From contig NZ_CP100000.1 in assembly GCF_024138165.1 (NCBI RefSeq), forward strand, positions 2,294,001 to 2,358,000: DNA of 64,000 bases, read 5' to 3'. Made by a program: the position numbers and the translations under genes. The number at the start of each line of letters is the position of its first letter. Position 1 is the first letter of the stretch. This document shows positions 8,408 through 16,513 of the stretch, piece by piece. The stretch is from Halorussus vallis (lineage in GTDB: Archaea > Halobacteriota > Halobacteria > Halobacteriales > Haladaptataceae). The notes beneath the pieces are model-generated. The model saw only the letters and a program-made list of their open reading frames with translations. It did not search any database and was not told where the DNA came from.

Positions 8408-8434
8408 CGAGTCGTCGCCAGCGGCGACGACTCG
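8408..8434. repeat. Exact 12-bp palindrome
   Basis: Arms 8408-8419 and 8423-8434 match perfectly around AGC. The arm sequence (CGAGTCGTCGCC) is unrelated to its neighbour at 8471. Confidence 0.75.
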
Positions 8435-8470
8435 CGGCTAGAACGGCGTTCGACCGAGAAATCGGTGCTC

Positions 8471-8498
8471 GCCGGCGGTCCGTCGGCGGACCGCCGGC
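8471..8498. repeat. Exact 12-bp palindrome related to the one at 337
   Basis: Arms GCCGGCGGTCCG (8471-8482) and its reverse complement (8487-8498) flank TCGG. The core shares GGCGGTCCGTCGG with the 337-379 palindrome, suggesting a common origin. Confidence 0.75.
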
Positions 8499-8571
8499 AT
8501 CCCCCCGCGAGTTCGACGGAGGCGACACGTTTCGCAGTCGTCTCCCGAGAAATCCGAGAAAATCGAGAATT

Positions 8572-10065
8572 ATGACACGGAAATCCACGACCCTCCTGCT
8601 CGCATCGTTCGTCCTCGTCGCCGCGCTGACCCCCGCCGGTGCGGGGGTCGCCGCGGCCGACGACTTCGTGTCGGTGTCGGTGGACGCGCCGGCGTTCCCG
8701 ACGCCGGACCAACCGTTCCCCGTCGCGGTCAGCGTGACCAACGCCGAGTCCTCCAACACCGCCTACGACGTCCTCGGCGTCGAAGTCAGGCGAGGCGAAT
8801 CGGCGTCTTCGAAGCGAATCGCCGGCCGATTCACCGGCGTGACGCAGGTCGCGCCCGGCGAGACGGCCAAGCGCTCCGTCGAGGTCACGCTCAACAAGAC
8901 GAAGACCCACGAACTCTACGTCCACGTGGTTCTGAGCCGAGGCGACGGCGACCGGCGCAGGGTCGTCCACCCGCTCACGCTCAACGTGAACGGCGAACAC
9001 CCGCAACTGTCGCTGGCCACCCAGTCGGCGCTCCCCGGGGAGGCCCGCGAGCTGACGGTCAACGTCTCGAACGGCCGGGACGACGCCATCCGACAGCTGA
9101 AGGTGTCGGTCGGCGGCGAGGCGATCTCGGTCGACGAGCGCTCGAAGATTCGCGCGAGACTCGACGGCGGCGCGGAGGCGTCGTTCTCGTTCACCGCCGA
9201 GGCGGCCGAGTCGGGACGTCACCCGGTCGACGTGACCCTCGCGTACACCACCGCCGACGGCGAACGCAGGGAGGTCCGCCGAATCCTCCGCGCCGACTTC
9301 ACCCCGCCCGAACCGCCGGCCGACCGACCGCAGTTGGCTGTCGAGACGGAGTCGGCGGTCGTCGGGGCGTGGCGGTCGCTCAACGTGACCGTCTCGAACG
9401 GGATGGACAGTCCGGTTCGGCAGGTCGCGCTCGAAGCCGCGAGCGACGCGGTCACGATAGAGAAGAGCCGCCAGGTCACGCCCTCGGTGGCCGCCCAGTC
9501 GTCCCAAACGTTCTCGTTCCGGGCGAAGGCCGACGAGGCGGGCACCTACCCGGTGAACGTCACGTTCACCTACACCGACGCCGACGGCGTCAAACGCCAA
9601 CTCTCCCGGACGATAGACGCCGACTTCACGGCGCCGGACAACCCCGGACGAATCTCGCTCACGGGCGTCAGCGCCGAGCGACGCGGCGACGTGCTGGCCC
9701 TCTCGGGGAGCGCCGCCAACCTCGGCGGCGAGGCCGTCGACAGCGTCCTCGTGAGCGTCGCCGAGGGGCAGAACGTCGCGAAGGCCCAGCCCCAGCCGGA
9801 GTACTTCGTCGGGACCGTGGAAGCGAGCGACTTCGTCACCTTCGACGTGAACGCGCGGCTCAGTAACAACCGAACGACGGTGCCGCTGAAGGTGACCTAC
9901 GTCGTCGACGGGATGACGATGACCGAGACGGTCACCGTCGACGTCGGCGTGGCCGCCGAACCGCCGAAGCCGAAGCAGAGCGGCGGTTCGCCGCCGTTCG
10001 CGCTCCTCGGCTTCCTGTCGGTCGCGCTAATCGGTGCGGGCGTCTTCTGGTGGCGTCGACGCTAA
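8572..10065 (+). CDS. Secreted, membrane-anchored Ig-like surface protein of an ABC transporter
   Basis: A 497-residue exported protein. Residues 1-28 form a Sec signal peptide (basic start, hydrophobic core, cleavage after AAA). The bulk consists of repeated beta-sandwich modules of about 110-120 residues, each with VTNAxSS/NVSNGxD and TYPVNVTFTYTDADG-like motifs (CARDB/NEW3 or COG1361 type). The C-terminus has one transmembrane helix (about 477-493) and RRR. Only one base separates it from the downstream ABC ATPase gene, so it is probably the extracellular partner of that transporter, as in other archaeal COG1361-MacB clusters. Substrate unknown. Confidence 0.85.
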   Translation: MTRKSTTLLLASFVLVAALTPAGAGVAAADDFVSVSVDAPAFPTPDQPFPVAVSVTNAESSNTAYDVLGVEVRRGESASSKRIAGRFTGVTQVAPGETAKRSVEVTLNKTKTHELYVHVVLSRGDGDRRRVVHPLTLNVNGEHPQLSLATQSALPGEARELTVNVSNGRDDAIRQLKVSVGGEAISVDERSKIRARLDGGAEASFSFTAEAAESGRHPVDVTLAYTTADGERREVRRILRADFTPPEPPADRPQLAVETESAVVGAWRSLNVTVSNGMDSPVRQVALEAASDAVTIEKSRQVTPSVAAQSSQTFSFRAKADEAGTYPVNVTFTYTDADGVKRQLSRTIDADFTAPDNPGRISLTGVSAERRGDVLALSGSAANLGGEAVDSVLVSVAEGQNVAKAQPQPEYFVGTVEASDFVTFDVNARLSNNRTTVPLKVTYVVDGMTMTETVTVDVGVAAEPPKPKQSGGSPPFALLGFLSVALIGAGVFWWRRR

Positions 10066-10066
10066 C

Positions 10067-10807
10067 ATGTCGCTCATCACCGGAACCGACGTCGTCAAGA
10101 AGTACGTCACCGGCGGCGAAACCGTCCGCGCGCTCAAGGGCATCGACTTCGCCGTCGAGCGCGGGGAGTTCGTCTCCATCGTCGGCCCGAGCGGGAGCGG
10201 CAAGTCGACGCTCCTCAACGTCCTCGGACTGCTCGACACGCCGTCGAGCGGCACCGTCCTGCTCGACGGCGAGGACGTCGGGGCGATGACCGCCGGCGAG
10301 CGGACCGACCGGCGGCGCGAGACCATCGGGTTCGTCTTCCAGAGCTTCTTCCTCGTGCCGACGCTGACCGCGCGCGAGAACGTCGAGGTGCCCCGCCTGC
10401 TCTCGGGCGAACCGAAGGCGACCCGGCGCCGCGCGACCGAACTCCTCGAACGGATGGGGCTGGGCGAGCGGGTCGACCACTACCCCGACGAACTCTCGGG
10501 CGGCCAGAAACAGCGGGTCGCCATCGCCCGGTCGCTGATAAACGAACCCGACCTGCTACTGGCCGACGAACCGACGGGCAACTTGGACCGCAAGACGGGC
10601 GACGTCATCCTCGACGAGTTCGGCGCCATCTGCGACGACGGCGTCGCCGTGGTCACCGTGACCCACGACGACTACGTCGCCGAGTACGCCGACCGCGTCG
10701 TCGAACTCGTCGACGGGCGACTCGACCCCGACGGCGACCTGGTCGGCCACCGGGGTGGCCGGTCCGAGCGTGCCCGGGCCAACCCGGAGGGTGAAACCGA
10801 TGCTTGA
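10067..10807 (+). CDS. ABC transporter ATP-binding protein, MacB/LolD type
   Basis: A 246-residue ATPase powering the permease encoded downstream. Walker A is GPSGSGKST (40-48), the Q-loop is FQSFF (91-95), the signature LSGGQKQR (143-150) and Walker B LLLADEPTGNLD (163-174). The TGNLD D-loop and overall length are typical of the LolD/MacB/FtsE group rather than importers. Its stop overlaps the permease start (ATGCTTGA at 10800-10807), indicating translational coupling. Start at ATG 10067, right after the surface-protein stop. Confidence 0.93.
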   Translation: MSLITGTDVVKKYVTGGETVRALKGIDFAVERGEFVSIVGPSGSGKSTLLNVLGLLDTPSSGTVLLDGEDVGAMTAGERTDRRRETIGFVFQSFFLVPTLTARENVEVPRLLSGEPKATRRRATELLERMGLGERVDHYPDELSGGQKQRVAIARSLINEPDLLLADEPTGNLDRKTGDVILDEFGAICDDGVAVVTVTHDDYVAEYADRVVELVDGRLDPDGDLVGHRGGRSERARANPEGETDA

Positions 10808-11969
10808 ACCGCTGTGGCAGCGCGTTCCGGCGTTCCTGATGGCACGCCGGAACCTCTCGCGGGCCCGGACCCGGACCGGCCTGGCGGTGCTGGCGGTCGT
10901 CATCGGCGTCGTCGCCATCTCCTCGCTCGGGATGTTCGGCGTGGCGTTCAAGAGCGCTCAGCTGTCGACCATCGGCGAAATCGGGAGCGACCTGCACGTC
11001 TACCCGACGGGCGAGAAGGACCCGGCGATGCTGACCGAACAGGACATCAGAACCATCGACCGCCTCGCGGGCGACGCCGAACTCGTCCCGTTCAAGCGGA
11101 CGTCGCGCCGGCCGGCCGACGGGGGAAGTTCGATGGTGACGGTGTACGGCGTCGAGGACCCCGCCGCGCTCTACGACGTCGCCGACGGCTCCATCCCCGG
11201 CAACTGGCGGAGAGGCGCGCTCGTCGGGCAGACGTTCGCCGAACGCCACGACATCGAACCCGGGAACAAACTCGAACTCCAGCGTTCGACGTTCCGCGAC
11301 GGCCAGCACAGGTGGGTGACCGAGACCTACCGGGTGCAGGCGGTCCTCCAGGACGAGGGGCAGGCGGTCATCGCTCGACCGAACGACGCCGTCGTCCTCC
11401 CGATTGAGCAGTTCGAGGCGGAGGGGTACGCCCAGGTCGTGGTCCGCACCGGCGGCGCACAGGAAGCCAACGAAACCGCGATGGCGATTCGCGGTGCGTT
11501 CAACGACCGCCGGAAGGTCGTCGGCGTCTTCGAGCGCGCGGAGGTCTCCGAGCAGATAGACGAGGCGTTCGCCCAGATCAACCTCTTCCTCATCGGCATC
11601 GGCGGCATCTCGCTGGTGGTCGCGGGCGTGAGCATCACCAACGTGATGCTGATGAGCGTCATCGAGCGCCGCCAAGAGATCGGCGTGCTCCGGGCGGTCG
11701 GCTACCACAAGATGGACGTGCTCCGCATCATGCTCGCGGAGGCGGCGCTGCTGGGACTCGCGGGCGCCCTGTTAGGGACGCTGTTCAGTTTCGGCGTCGG
11801 CGCGCTCATCAACGGCGCGCTGCTGGGCGACCCGCTCGCGTTCGACGCGGCCGCGCTCCGCTACGCGGCCATCGGGTTCGGCTTCGGCGTCGGCGCGAGC
11901 GTCGTCGGCGGCCTCTATCCGGCGTGGAAGGCCGCCAACGCCGAACCGGTCGAGGCGCTCCGGGGCTGA
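10800..11969 (+). CDS. ABC transporter permease, MacB/FtsX type
   Basis: A 389-residue permease. One transmembrane helix follows the N-terminal amphipathic stretch (about residues 24-46), then a large extracytoplasmic MacB-like domain (about 47-265), then three C-terminal helices of the FtsX domain ending PAWKAANAEPVEALRG, a conserved terminal motif of the family. ATG 10800 is preferred: GGAGGG lies about ten bases upstream and it overlaps the ATPase stop. With the surface protein and ATPase it makes a three-gene exporter-type system, possibly for lipoprotein or peptide handling. Confidence 0.92.
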   Translation: MLEPLWQRVPAFLMARRNLSRARTRTGLAVLAVVIGVVAISSLGMFGVAFKSAQLSTIGEIGSDLHVYPTGEKDPAMLTEQDIRTIDRLAGDAELVPFKRTSRRPADGGSSMVTVYGVEDPAALYDVADGSIPGNWRRGALVGQTFAERHDIEPGNKLELQRSTFRDGQHRWVTETYRVQAVLQDEGQAVIARPNDAVVLPIEQFEAEGYAQVVVRTGGAQEANETAMAIRGAFNDRRKVVGVFERAEVSEQIDEAFAQINLFLIGIGGISLVVAGVSITNVMLMSVIERRQEIGVLRAVGYHKMDVLRIMLAEAALLGLAGALLGTLFSFGVGALINGALLGDPLAFDAAALRYAAIGFGFGVGASVVGGLYPAWKAANAEPVEALRG

Positions 11970-12020
11970 GGTTCGGCGGCGCGATTCCTTCTTCCGGCGA
12001 GGTCCTTCCGGGCTCGCAGG

Positions 12021-12695
12021 CTAGCAGGAAGAGTTCTCGGGCGTGGAGTCCGTGGAGAGAGTGTCATTTTCCGCATCGTTACCGGCCCGTTCGGCGACGA
12101 GGACACCCACCTGGTCGTGCATGCGCTCGACTGCCGTGACCGCGAATCCAACGTCGGTGAGTACATCCACGAGCATTCCGACGGTAGCCGCATCGACCCC
12201 GTGGCCGAACAACGGTTCTTCGGGGTCGTCCGACCCGAAGAACATCGCGTCGCCGAGGACGAACCGACGCGGGCCGAGTTCGGCGATGGCCTCGATAGCC
12301 TCGCGTTTCTCCTCGTCGGGGAGATGATGAAGGGCGAAGTTCGAGACGACGATGTCTACTTCGCCGTCGTATTCCGGGTCGCGGAACTCGCCGTAGCCGA
12401 ACTCCACGTTCTCGATATCGCTGTCGGCGGCCTTCGACTGCGCCTCCTCTATCATTCCGTCACTGATGTCGCGACCGACGACGTGGCCGGCATCCCCGGC
12501 CAGCGCGAGCGCAATCAGGCCCGTCCCCGTTCCGAGGTCGAGGACTACGTCGTCGGGACGAGGGTCTGCGTGGTCGACGACGAGCGAAGCGCACGTGTTG
12601 TAGATCGGCTTCTCTTCACCGCCGTGTTTGTCGTCGTAGTGATGGGCTATCCGTGAGAAGCGATCGCCGAGATCCTCGAGACGCTCGTCCGTCAT
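12021..12695 (-). CDS. SAM-dependent methyltransferase (class I)
   Basis: A 224-residue Rossmann-fold methyltransferase. Motif I is VVLDLGTGTGLIALAL (about 49-64), followed by GRDISDGMIEEA (the acidic residue binding SAM ribose), then DIVVSNFALHHLPDEEK. The substrate is not evident. Its ATG (12695-12693) overlaps the stop of the upstream flavoprotein gene in an ATGA arrangement, so the two are translated together and may act on the same molecule. A Ser/Asp-rich tail ends SSC. It could methylate a small thiol or a metalloid compound; both are guesses from context. Confidence 0.85.
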   Translation of the reverse strand: MTDERLEDLGDRFSRIAHHYDDKHGGEEKPIYNTCASLVVDHADPRPDDVVLDLGTGTGLIALALAGDAGHVVGRDISDGMIEEAQSKAADSDIENVEFGYGEFRDPEYDGEVDIVVSNFALHHLPDEEKREAIEAIAELGPRRFVLGDAMFFGSDDPEEPLFGHGVDAATVGMLVDVLTDVGFAVTAVERMHDQVGVLVAERAGNDAENDTLSTDSTPENSSC

Positions 12696-13636
12696 CGCCT
12701 CCCTCCTTCGAAGTCTTCCATGGAGAGTTCCATATTCACGGTCGTGCCGACTGCGTATCCATCGGCGACGGCCGACGGTATGGACGGAGGAGCCCCGCTA
12801 GAGACGTCGCCAGCGACGAACAGCCCCTCGACCGACGTGAACCCGATTCCTCGTTCGGACCGCGTTGCATCGACGAGTCCAGCCTGATTCACTTCGAGAC
12901 CGAGTCGTTCCGGGAGCTCGCTGTGTTGCTCCATCGGTGGTGGATAGAAAAGGGCGTGGCGGGCGACGTCGCGACCGTCCGCGAGCGAAACGCTTTCGAG
13001 TGCACCTTCTGAGCCGTCGAGTGCGGTGATCGGTTCGTCTTCGATCTCGATTCCTCGCTCGACGAACGCCGACCGCGATTCTTCGTCGAAGACGTCCTCT
13101 CCATCGGTGAACACGACGAGATCATCGCTCAGGTTGTAGATGAGCTTCGCGTAGTCGGCCATGTGTCGATTTGTGACGATGACGCCGAGGGGTTCGTCGC
13201 GGACTTCGTAGCCGTGACAGTAGGGACAGTGATGCACGCCACTCCCCCACAACTCCTCGAAGCCGTCGGTATCGGGAAGGTCGTCCCTGACGCCAGTCGC
13301 TAATACGACCTTCCGACTCGTGACGGTCTCGTCGGAGTCCAGGGTACTGGTGAATCCGTCGTCGTCTCTGCTGACGTCCGTTACCCGCGAATCTCGGAAC
13401 TCGGCCTCGTATTCGGAAACTTCCTCACGACCGAGACGGCGGAGCTCCTCCGGGGGGATACCGTCCCTCGTCAGATATCCATGGGACTCATCTGCCGGAC
13501 CATTACGGGGTTCGCCGTTATCGCAGACCAAGACGCTGCGGAGCGAGCGCCCCAATTGGAGGGCTGCACTCAAGCCCGCAGGCCCGCCCCCGACGATGAG
13601 AACGTCGCACTCTAGGCCGCCACCAGTTGTTTGCAT
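12692..13636 (-). CDS. Thioredoxin-reductase-like FAD oxidoreductase with CPYC
   Basis: A 314-residue flavoprotein. The N-terminal FAD-binding motif is DVLIVGGGPAGLSAAL (11-26), VLATGV follows near 111-116, the redox pair is HHCPYCHGYE (Cys137, Cys140), and the C-terminal GLFVAGDVSSG binds FAD. The NADPH-binding GxGxxA motif expected right after the CxxC is replaced by LGVIVTNRHMADYAK, so pyridine nucleotide binding is doubtful. That pattern resembles dithiol oxidases of the GliT/HlmI/DepH group more than true thioredoxin reductases. The start is ATG 13636, just before the FAD motif; the longer frame adds an unlikely hydrophobic extension. Operon with the methyltransferase gene. Confidence 0.85.
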   Translation of the reverse strand: MQTTGGGLECDVLIVGGGPAGLSAALQLGRSLRSVLVCDNGEPRNGPADESHGYLTRDGIPPEELRRLGREEVSEYEAEFRDSRVTDVSRDDDGFTSTLDSDETVTSRKVVLATGVRDDLPDTDGFEELWGSGVHHCPYCHGYEVRDEPLGVIVTNRHMADYAKLIYNLSDDLVVFTDGEDVFDEESRSAFVERGIEIEDEPITALDGSEGALESVSLADGRDVARHALFYPPPMEQHSELPERLGLEVNQAGLVDATRSERGIGFTSVEGLFVAGDVSSGAPPSIPSAVADGYAVGTTVNMELSMEDFEGGRR

Positions 13637-13852
13637 AGGAAGTGCAATGAGGACACCAGAGATAACACTGTCGCTCCCGAAGACGAAAGCCACTGAATAG
13701 AATAGGTTCCAGAATATGGGTTCGTTGGACGCCTTCGCCGCCAACTAAGTTCAATCCGATCTGCAATAGTGTTCGGCGGCTATTCCGGTCTTCGAAAAGA
13801 CTGCACTGAAGATGCAAACTTTATCTGGCAGCAGTACCAACCCTCGACAAGA

Positions 13853-14251
13853 ATGCCGAACGCCGTACAGGAACAACTCCAGAACGAACGGGAGTGGGAG
13901 GGTCTTCTCGACAGTATGCTCGGACTCAACGAGCTCGACAAAGGGGTATTCAGATTGTTAGCGGAATCCTCTGAGCCGCTTACCGTGGATCACGTTGCGA
14001 AGTTCATCGGTAAAGAGCGGACGACTGCGTACCGTTCGGTCAAACGACTCGAAGAAGCGGGAGTCGCCGTGCAAGAACAAGAAAGCTGTCCGAAGGGCGG
14101 CTATCACCACGTGTATCGAGTCTCCGACCCGGACGAGATAGCCGATGAGCTTCAGCGAATGCTCAACCGGTGGTACGCCGAAACTGGCCAACTCATTCAG
14201 GAGTTCCGGGATACGTACGGGGAGGATGGTCCTTCCGAAAGCGGTCGATAG
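13853..14251 (+). CDS. Winged-helix transcriptional regulator, divergent from the redox operon
   Basis: A 132-residue DNA-binding protein. Residues about 22-75 form a MarR/TrmB-like winged helix (LDKGVFRLLAESSEPLTVDHVAKFIG, then RTTAYRSVKRLEEAGVAVQEQ). One cysteine sits in the wing (ESCPKGGYHHVY), a possible thiol sensor. The C-terminal half is helical (DEIADELQRMLNRWYAETGQLIQEF), likely for dimerisation. Start ATG 13853 has a TTTATC box about 30 bases upstream. It faces away from the flavoprotein/methyltransferase pair with a shared 216-base promoter region, so it probably controls that operon. Confidence 0.8.
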   Translation: MPNAVQEQLQNEREWEGLLDSMLGLNELDKGVFRLLAESSEPLTVDHVAKFIGKERTTAYRSVKRLEEAGVAVQEQESCPKGGYHHVYRVSDPDEIADELQRMLNRWYAETGQLIQEFRDTYGEDGPSESGR

Positions 14252-14850
14252 TAATCCACGTTGACATCCGAGAGTAGGACGAACCGATGGAAGAACGTGG
14301 CCGCCGAGTAACCGACGCACGCGTCGCTACTCTCGACTTCGGTGAAGGCACGGGCTTCTGTAGTCCCGCCGGATGAACTCCGACACCGACTCGGTTCGCC
14401 CGTTTCGAGTGGCAGCACCCCGCGAAACGTCGAATCTCGAGTGTATTTTCTGGACTCGATGAGGTCGCCCGAGAGAGGCAGTCGAGTCATCGTCGAGGTA
14501 GCTATCCGAGCTACAGACGTTCTGGAAAGCGCGCAGAAGTAGCCGTCCGAAACGCAGGATGGTCGGGACACCCCATAATTGATATCGCAAAGTGGAGTTT
14601 ATCGGCCGACCACGCCGTGCATAGTCACGTCCGCCCATCGAGGGGTACGGACGGTATCTAGTCGACTCGCCGGGGTATCACGTTCGGGATATCAACGCGT
14701 AGAGCGAAGGACGGGGACGACTGGTCGCGAAAGCGAACGTCCGTTATCCGGGCGAACGGTGGTGACGTGAGCCGACTGTGCAAATGCGCACTCGAACGCC
14801 CTCGGCGGGCGACCGCCTCACTTTTGTCCGACCCGGCCATTCCCCCGCGT
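14252..14850. other. 600-base stretch without a convincing gene
   Basis: Open frames of 60-120 codons exist on both strands but show no G/C third-position bias and no recognisable domain. The base composition is slightly more AT-rich than the flanks. It may hold a decayed gene, but I cannot identify one. The last 50 bases form the leader of the next gene. Confidence 0.5.
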
Positions 14851-15180
14851 ATGGCCGACTTCGACCCCGAGAAGTTCGAGGACAAGTACGTCCACTACTT
14901 CAACGAACTCCAGAAGGCGTACAAGGACGCCTTCAACCGGATGAACGACCGGTACGACTCGGAACTCGTCCACGCCATCGACCAGCAGATTCTGAACGAG
15001 AGCGAACCCTTCTACGAGGGCGACGGTGAGTTCCGGGTCGAACTCCCGGAGAACCCGACCGACCGCGTCCAGGGCGTGATCGTCGACGACGAGAAGCTGA
15101 CGGAGTTGCTCGACGTCTACGTCGAGGCGATCGAGACTGAGTTGCGGCGCGTGTTCGGTTTCGAGTCCGGCGAGGAGTAA
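14851..15180 (+). CDS. Small acidic conserved haloarchaeal protein
   Basis: A 109-residue acidic protein of unknown function, probably all alpha-helical: DPEKFEDKYVHYFNELQKAYKDAFNRMNDRYDSELVHAIDQQIL, then a short beta segment (GEFRVELPENPTDRVQG) and a final helix. It looks like one of the haloarchaea-specific domain families (DUF5783 type, from memory). ATG 14851 follows a leader without Shine-Dalgarno. Coding bias is strong and no partner gene is adjacent. Confidence 0.75.
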   Translation: MADFDPEKFEDKYVHYFNELQKAYKDAFNRMNDRYDSELVHAIDQQILNESEPFYEGDGEFRVELPENPTDRVQGVIVDDEKLTELLDVYVEAIETELRRVFGFESGEE

Positions 15181-15485
15181 CGCCGTTGGGGCGGTCGAAA
15201 CCGAACGTTTCTCTCATCTTCTGAAAACTGACCGTTCGAGCGGCGCAAGCGGTGGACGGCCAGCGAGCGCAGCGAACCACGAACACGCCCATGAATTTTT
15301 CTTCGCTATACGAATCTTCCTCGGGCGCTGCTGTGCGACCTCAGACGGTGAACCGTCGGACCTCGTCAGTTTCCTGATTGCAGGGAGTCCCGACGTCACC
15401 AAACGCGTGGTACGGGACTTCTTGCCGGAGAATCCCGTCATGGCAGGTGGTCGATTCAGTGGCTCGCAGGACGTTCGACGAGACG
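15181..15485. other. Intergenic region, possibly with a gene remnant
   Basis: A plus-strand frame is open from about 15299 to a stop at 15494-15496 and reads GEPSDLVSFLIAGSPDVTKRVVRDFL, which looks protein-like, but there is no start codon in context and it runs into the EamA gene. It may be the 3' relic of a lost gene. Otherwise nothing is seen. Confidence 0.35.
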
Positions 15486-16424
15486 ATGCAAAGTGATGAA
15501 CACGGACGCACGGTCTCCGGAGGTTCGGGGCCGTTCGTCGCGCTGGCGCTCGTGTGGGGATCTGCGTTCGTCGCGATAAAGGCGGGACTCGAGTACTTCC
15601 CGCCGGTTCTCTACGCCGCGCTCCGGTACGAACTCGCCGCACTCCTCGTGCTCGTCTACGCCTACGCGACGACGGATCGGTGGGCACCTCGCGGTCGCGC
15701 CGAGTGGCTGAGCGTCGCCGTGGCCGGGACGTTCGTCTACGGCGGCTACCACGCGTTCCTCTTCGTCGGCCAACAGCACGCGACGAGCGCCGTCGCGGCC
15801 GTTCTCGTGAGTTCGATTCCGATTCTCACCGTCGGATTCGCTCGGCTGTTTCTGCCGGACGAACGGCTGAACGCGACGGGGGTGCTCGGTCTGGTCGTGA
15901 GTTTCGTCGGCGTTTCCTTGGTCGCCCGTCCCGACGTCGGCGGTCTACTCGCCGGGCGGGCGTCAGGGGAGGTGCTGATCGTGGCCGCCGCGGTCTGTAC
16001 CGCCGTGGGGTCGGTCTTCGCACAGCGGTTCTCCGTCGACCTGCCGCTCGCGACCCGACAAGCGTGGGCGATGGGGCTCGGCGCGGTCGTGCTGCAAGCG
16101 GCGAGCCTCGGCCGCTCGGAGTCGTTCGCGTCGATTCGGTGGACCCCCGAAGCGGTCGGATGGCTGGCGTATCTCGTGGTATTTCCGAGCGCGCTGGGCT
16201 TCCTGCTGTACTTTGCGCTACTGGAGCGGCGAGGTTCGATAGAGACGAATCTCGTCGTGTACGCGAGTCCCGTCTTCGCCGCGCTCATCGGGTGGGTGCT
16301 CCTCGGGGAACCGCTGACCGCGCTCACGCTCGTCGGATTTATCGTGATAGTCGCCGGATTCGGACTGACGAAATGGGAGGTTCTGCGCGAACGCGTCCCC
16401 GGCGTTCTGAACGTGAGGTTCTGA
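15486..16424 (+). CDS. EamA-family (DMT) transporter
   Basis: A 312-residue inner-membrane transporter of the drug/metabolite transporter superfamily, with ten predicted helices in two EamA repeats. The first repeat starts FVALALVWGSAFVAIKAGLEYFPP and includes YHAFLFVGQQHATSAVAAVLVSSIPILT; the second ends YASPVFAALIGWVLLGEPLTALTLVGFIVIVAGF. These are the conserved family signatures. The substrate (amino acid, metabolite or drug) cannot be told. ATG 15486 precedes a short hydrophilic N-terminus; the frame open upstream lacks signal-like features. Confidence 0.88.
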   Translation: MQSDEHGRTVSGGSGPFVALALVWGSAFVAIKAGLEYFPPVLYAALRYELAALLVLVYAYATTDRWAPRGRAEWLSVAVAGTFVYGGYHAFLFVGQQHATSAVAAVLVSSIPILTVGFARLFLPDERLNATGVLGLVVSFVGVSLVARPDVGGLLAGRASGEVLIVAAAVCTAVGSVFAQRFSVDLPLATRQAWAMGLGAVVLQAASLGRSESFASIRWTPEAVGWLAYLVVFPSALGFLLYFALLERRGSIETNLVVYASPVFAALIGWVLLGEPLTALTLVGFIVIVAGFGLTKWEVLRERVPGVLNVRF

Positions 16425-16447
16425 GCGGTCGGGTTGTCCGTCGGCAC

Positions 16448-16504
16448 GAGCGGGGGCGAGGGTGAGGGGCGAGGGTGAGAGCAAGAACGAGAGCGAGGAT
16501 GAGG
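16448..16504. repeat. Purine-rich GAG/GGTGAG tract
   Basis: Fifty-seven bases consist almost only of A and G on the plus strand, built from imperfect GAGGGTGAG and GAGCGAG units. It lies between the 3' ends of two convergent genes. Such tracts can form triplex DNA or act as a polypyrimidine 3' end for the leftward transcript. Confidence 0.5.
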
Positions 16505-16513
16505 TCGAGCGTT

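Larger units (their letters stand above)
8252..8571. other. Intergenic region with two exact palindromes
   Basis: No gene is seen. It contains palindromes at 8408-8434 (12-bp arms, AGC loop) and 8471-8498 (12-bp arms, TCGG loop). The promoter of the following surface-protein gene must lie near 8530-8560, where the sequence is richer in A/T. Confidence 0.6.

Noticed and set aside
14342-14542. 66-codon plus-strand frame
   Set aside because: Third-position GC is not elevated, there is no promoter or ribosome-binding motif, and no similarity that I recognise.
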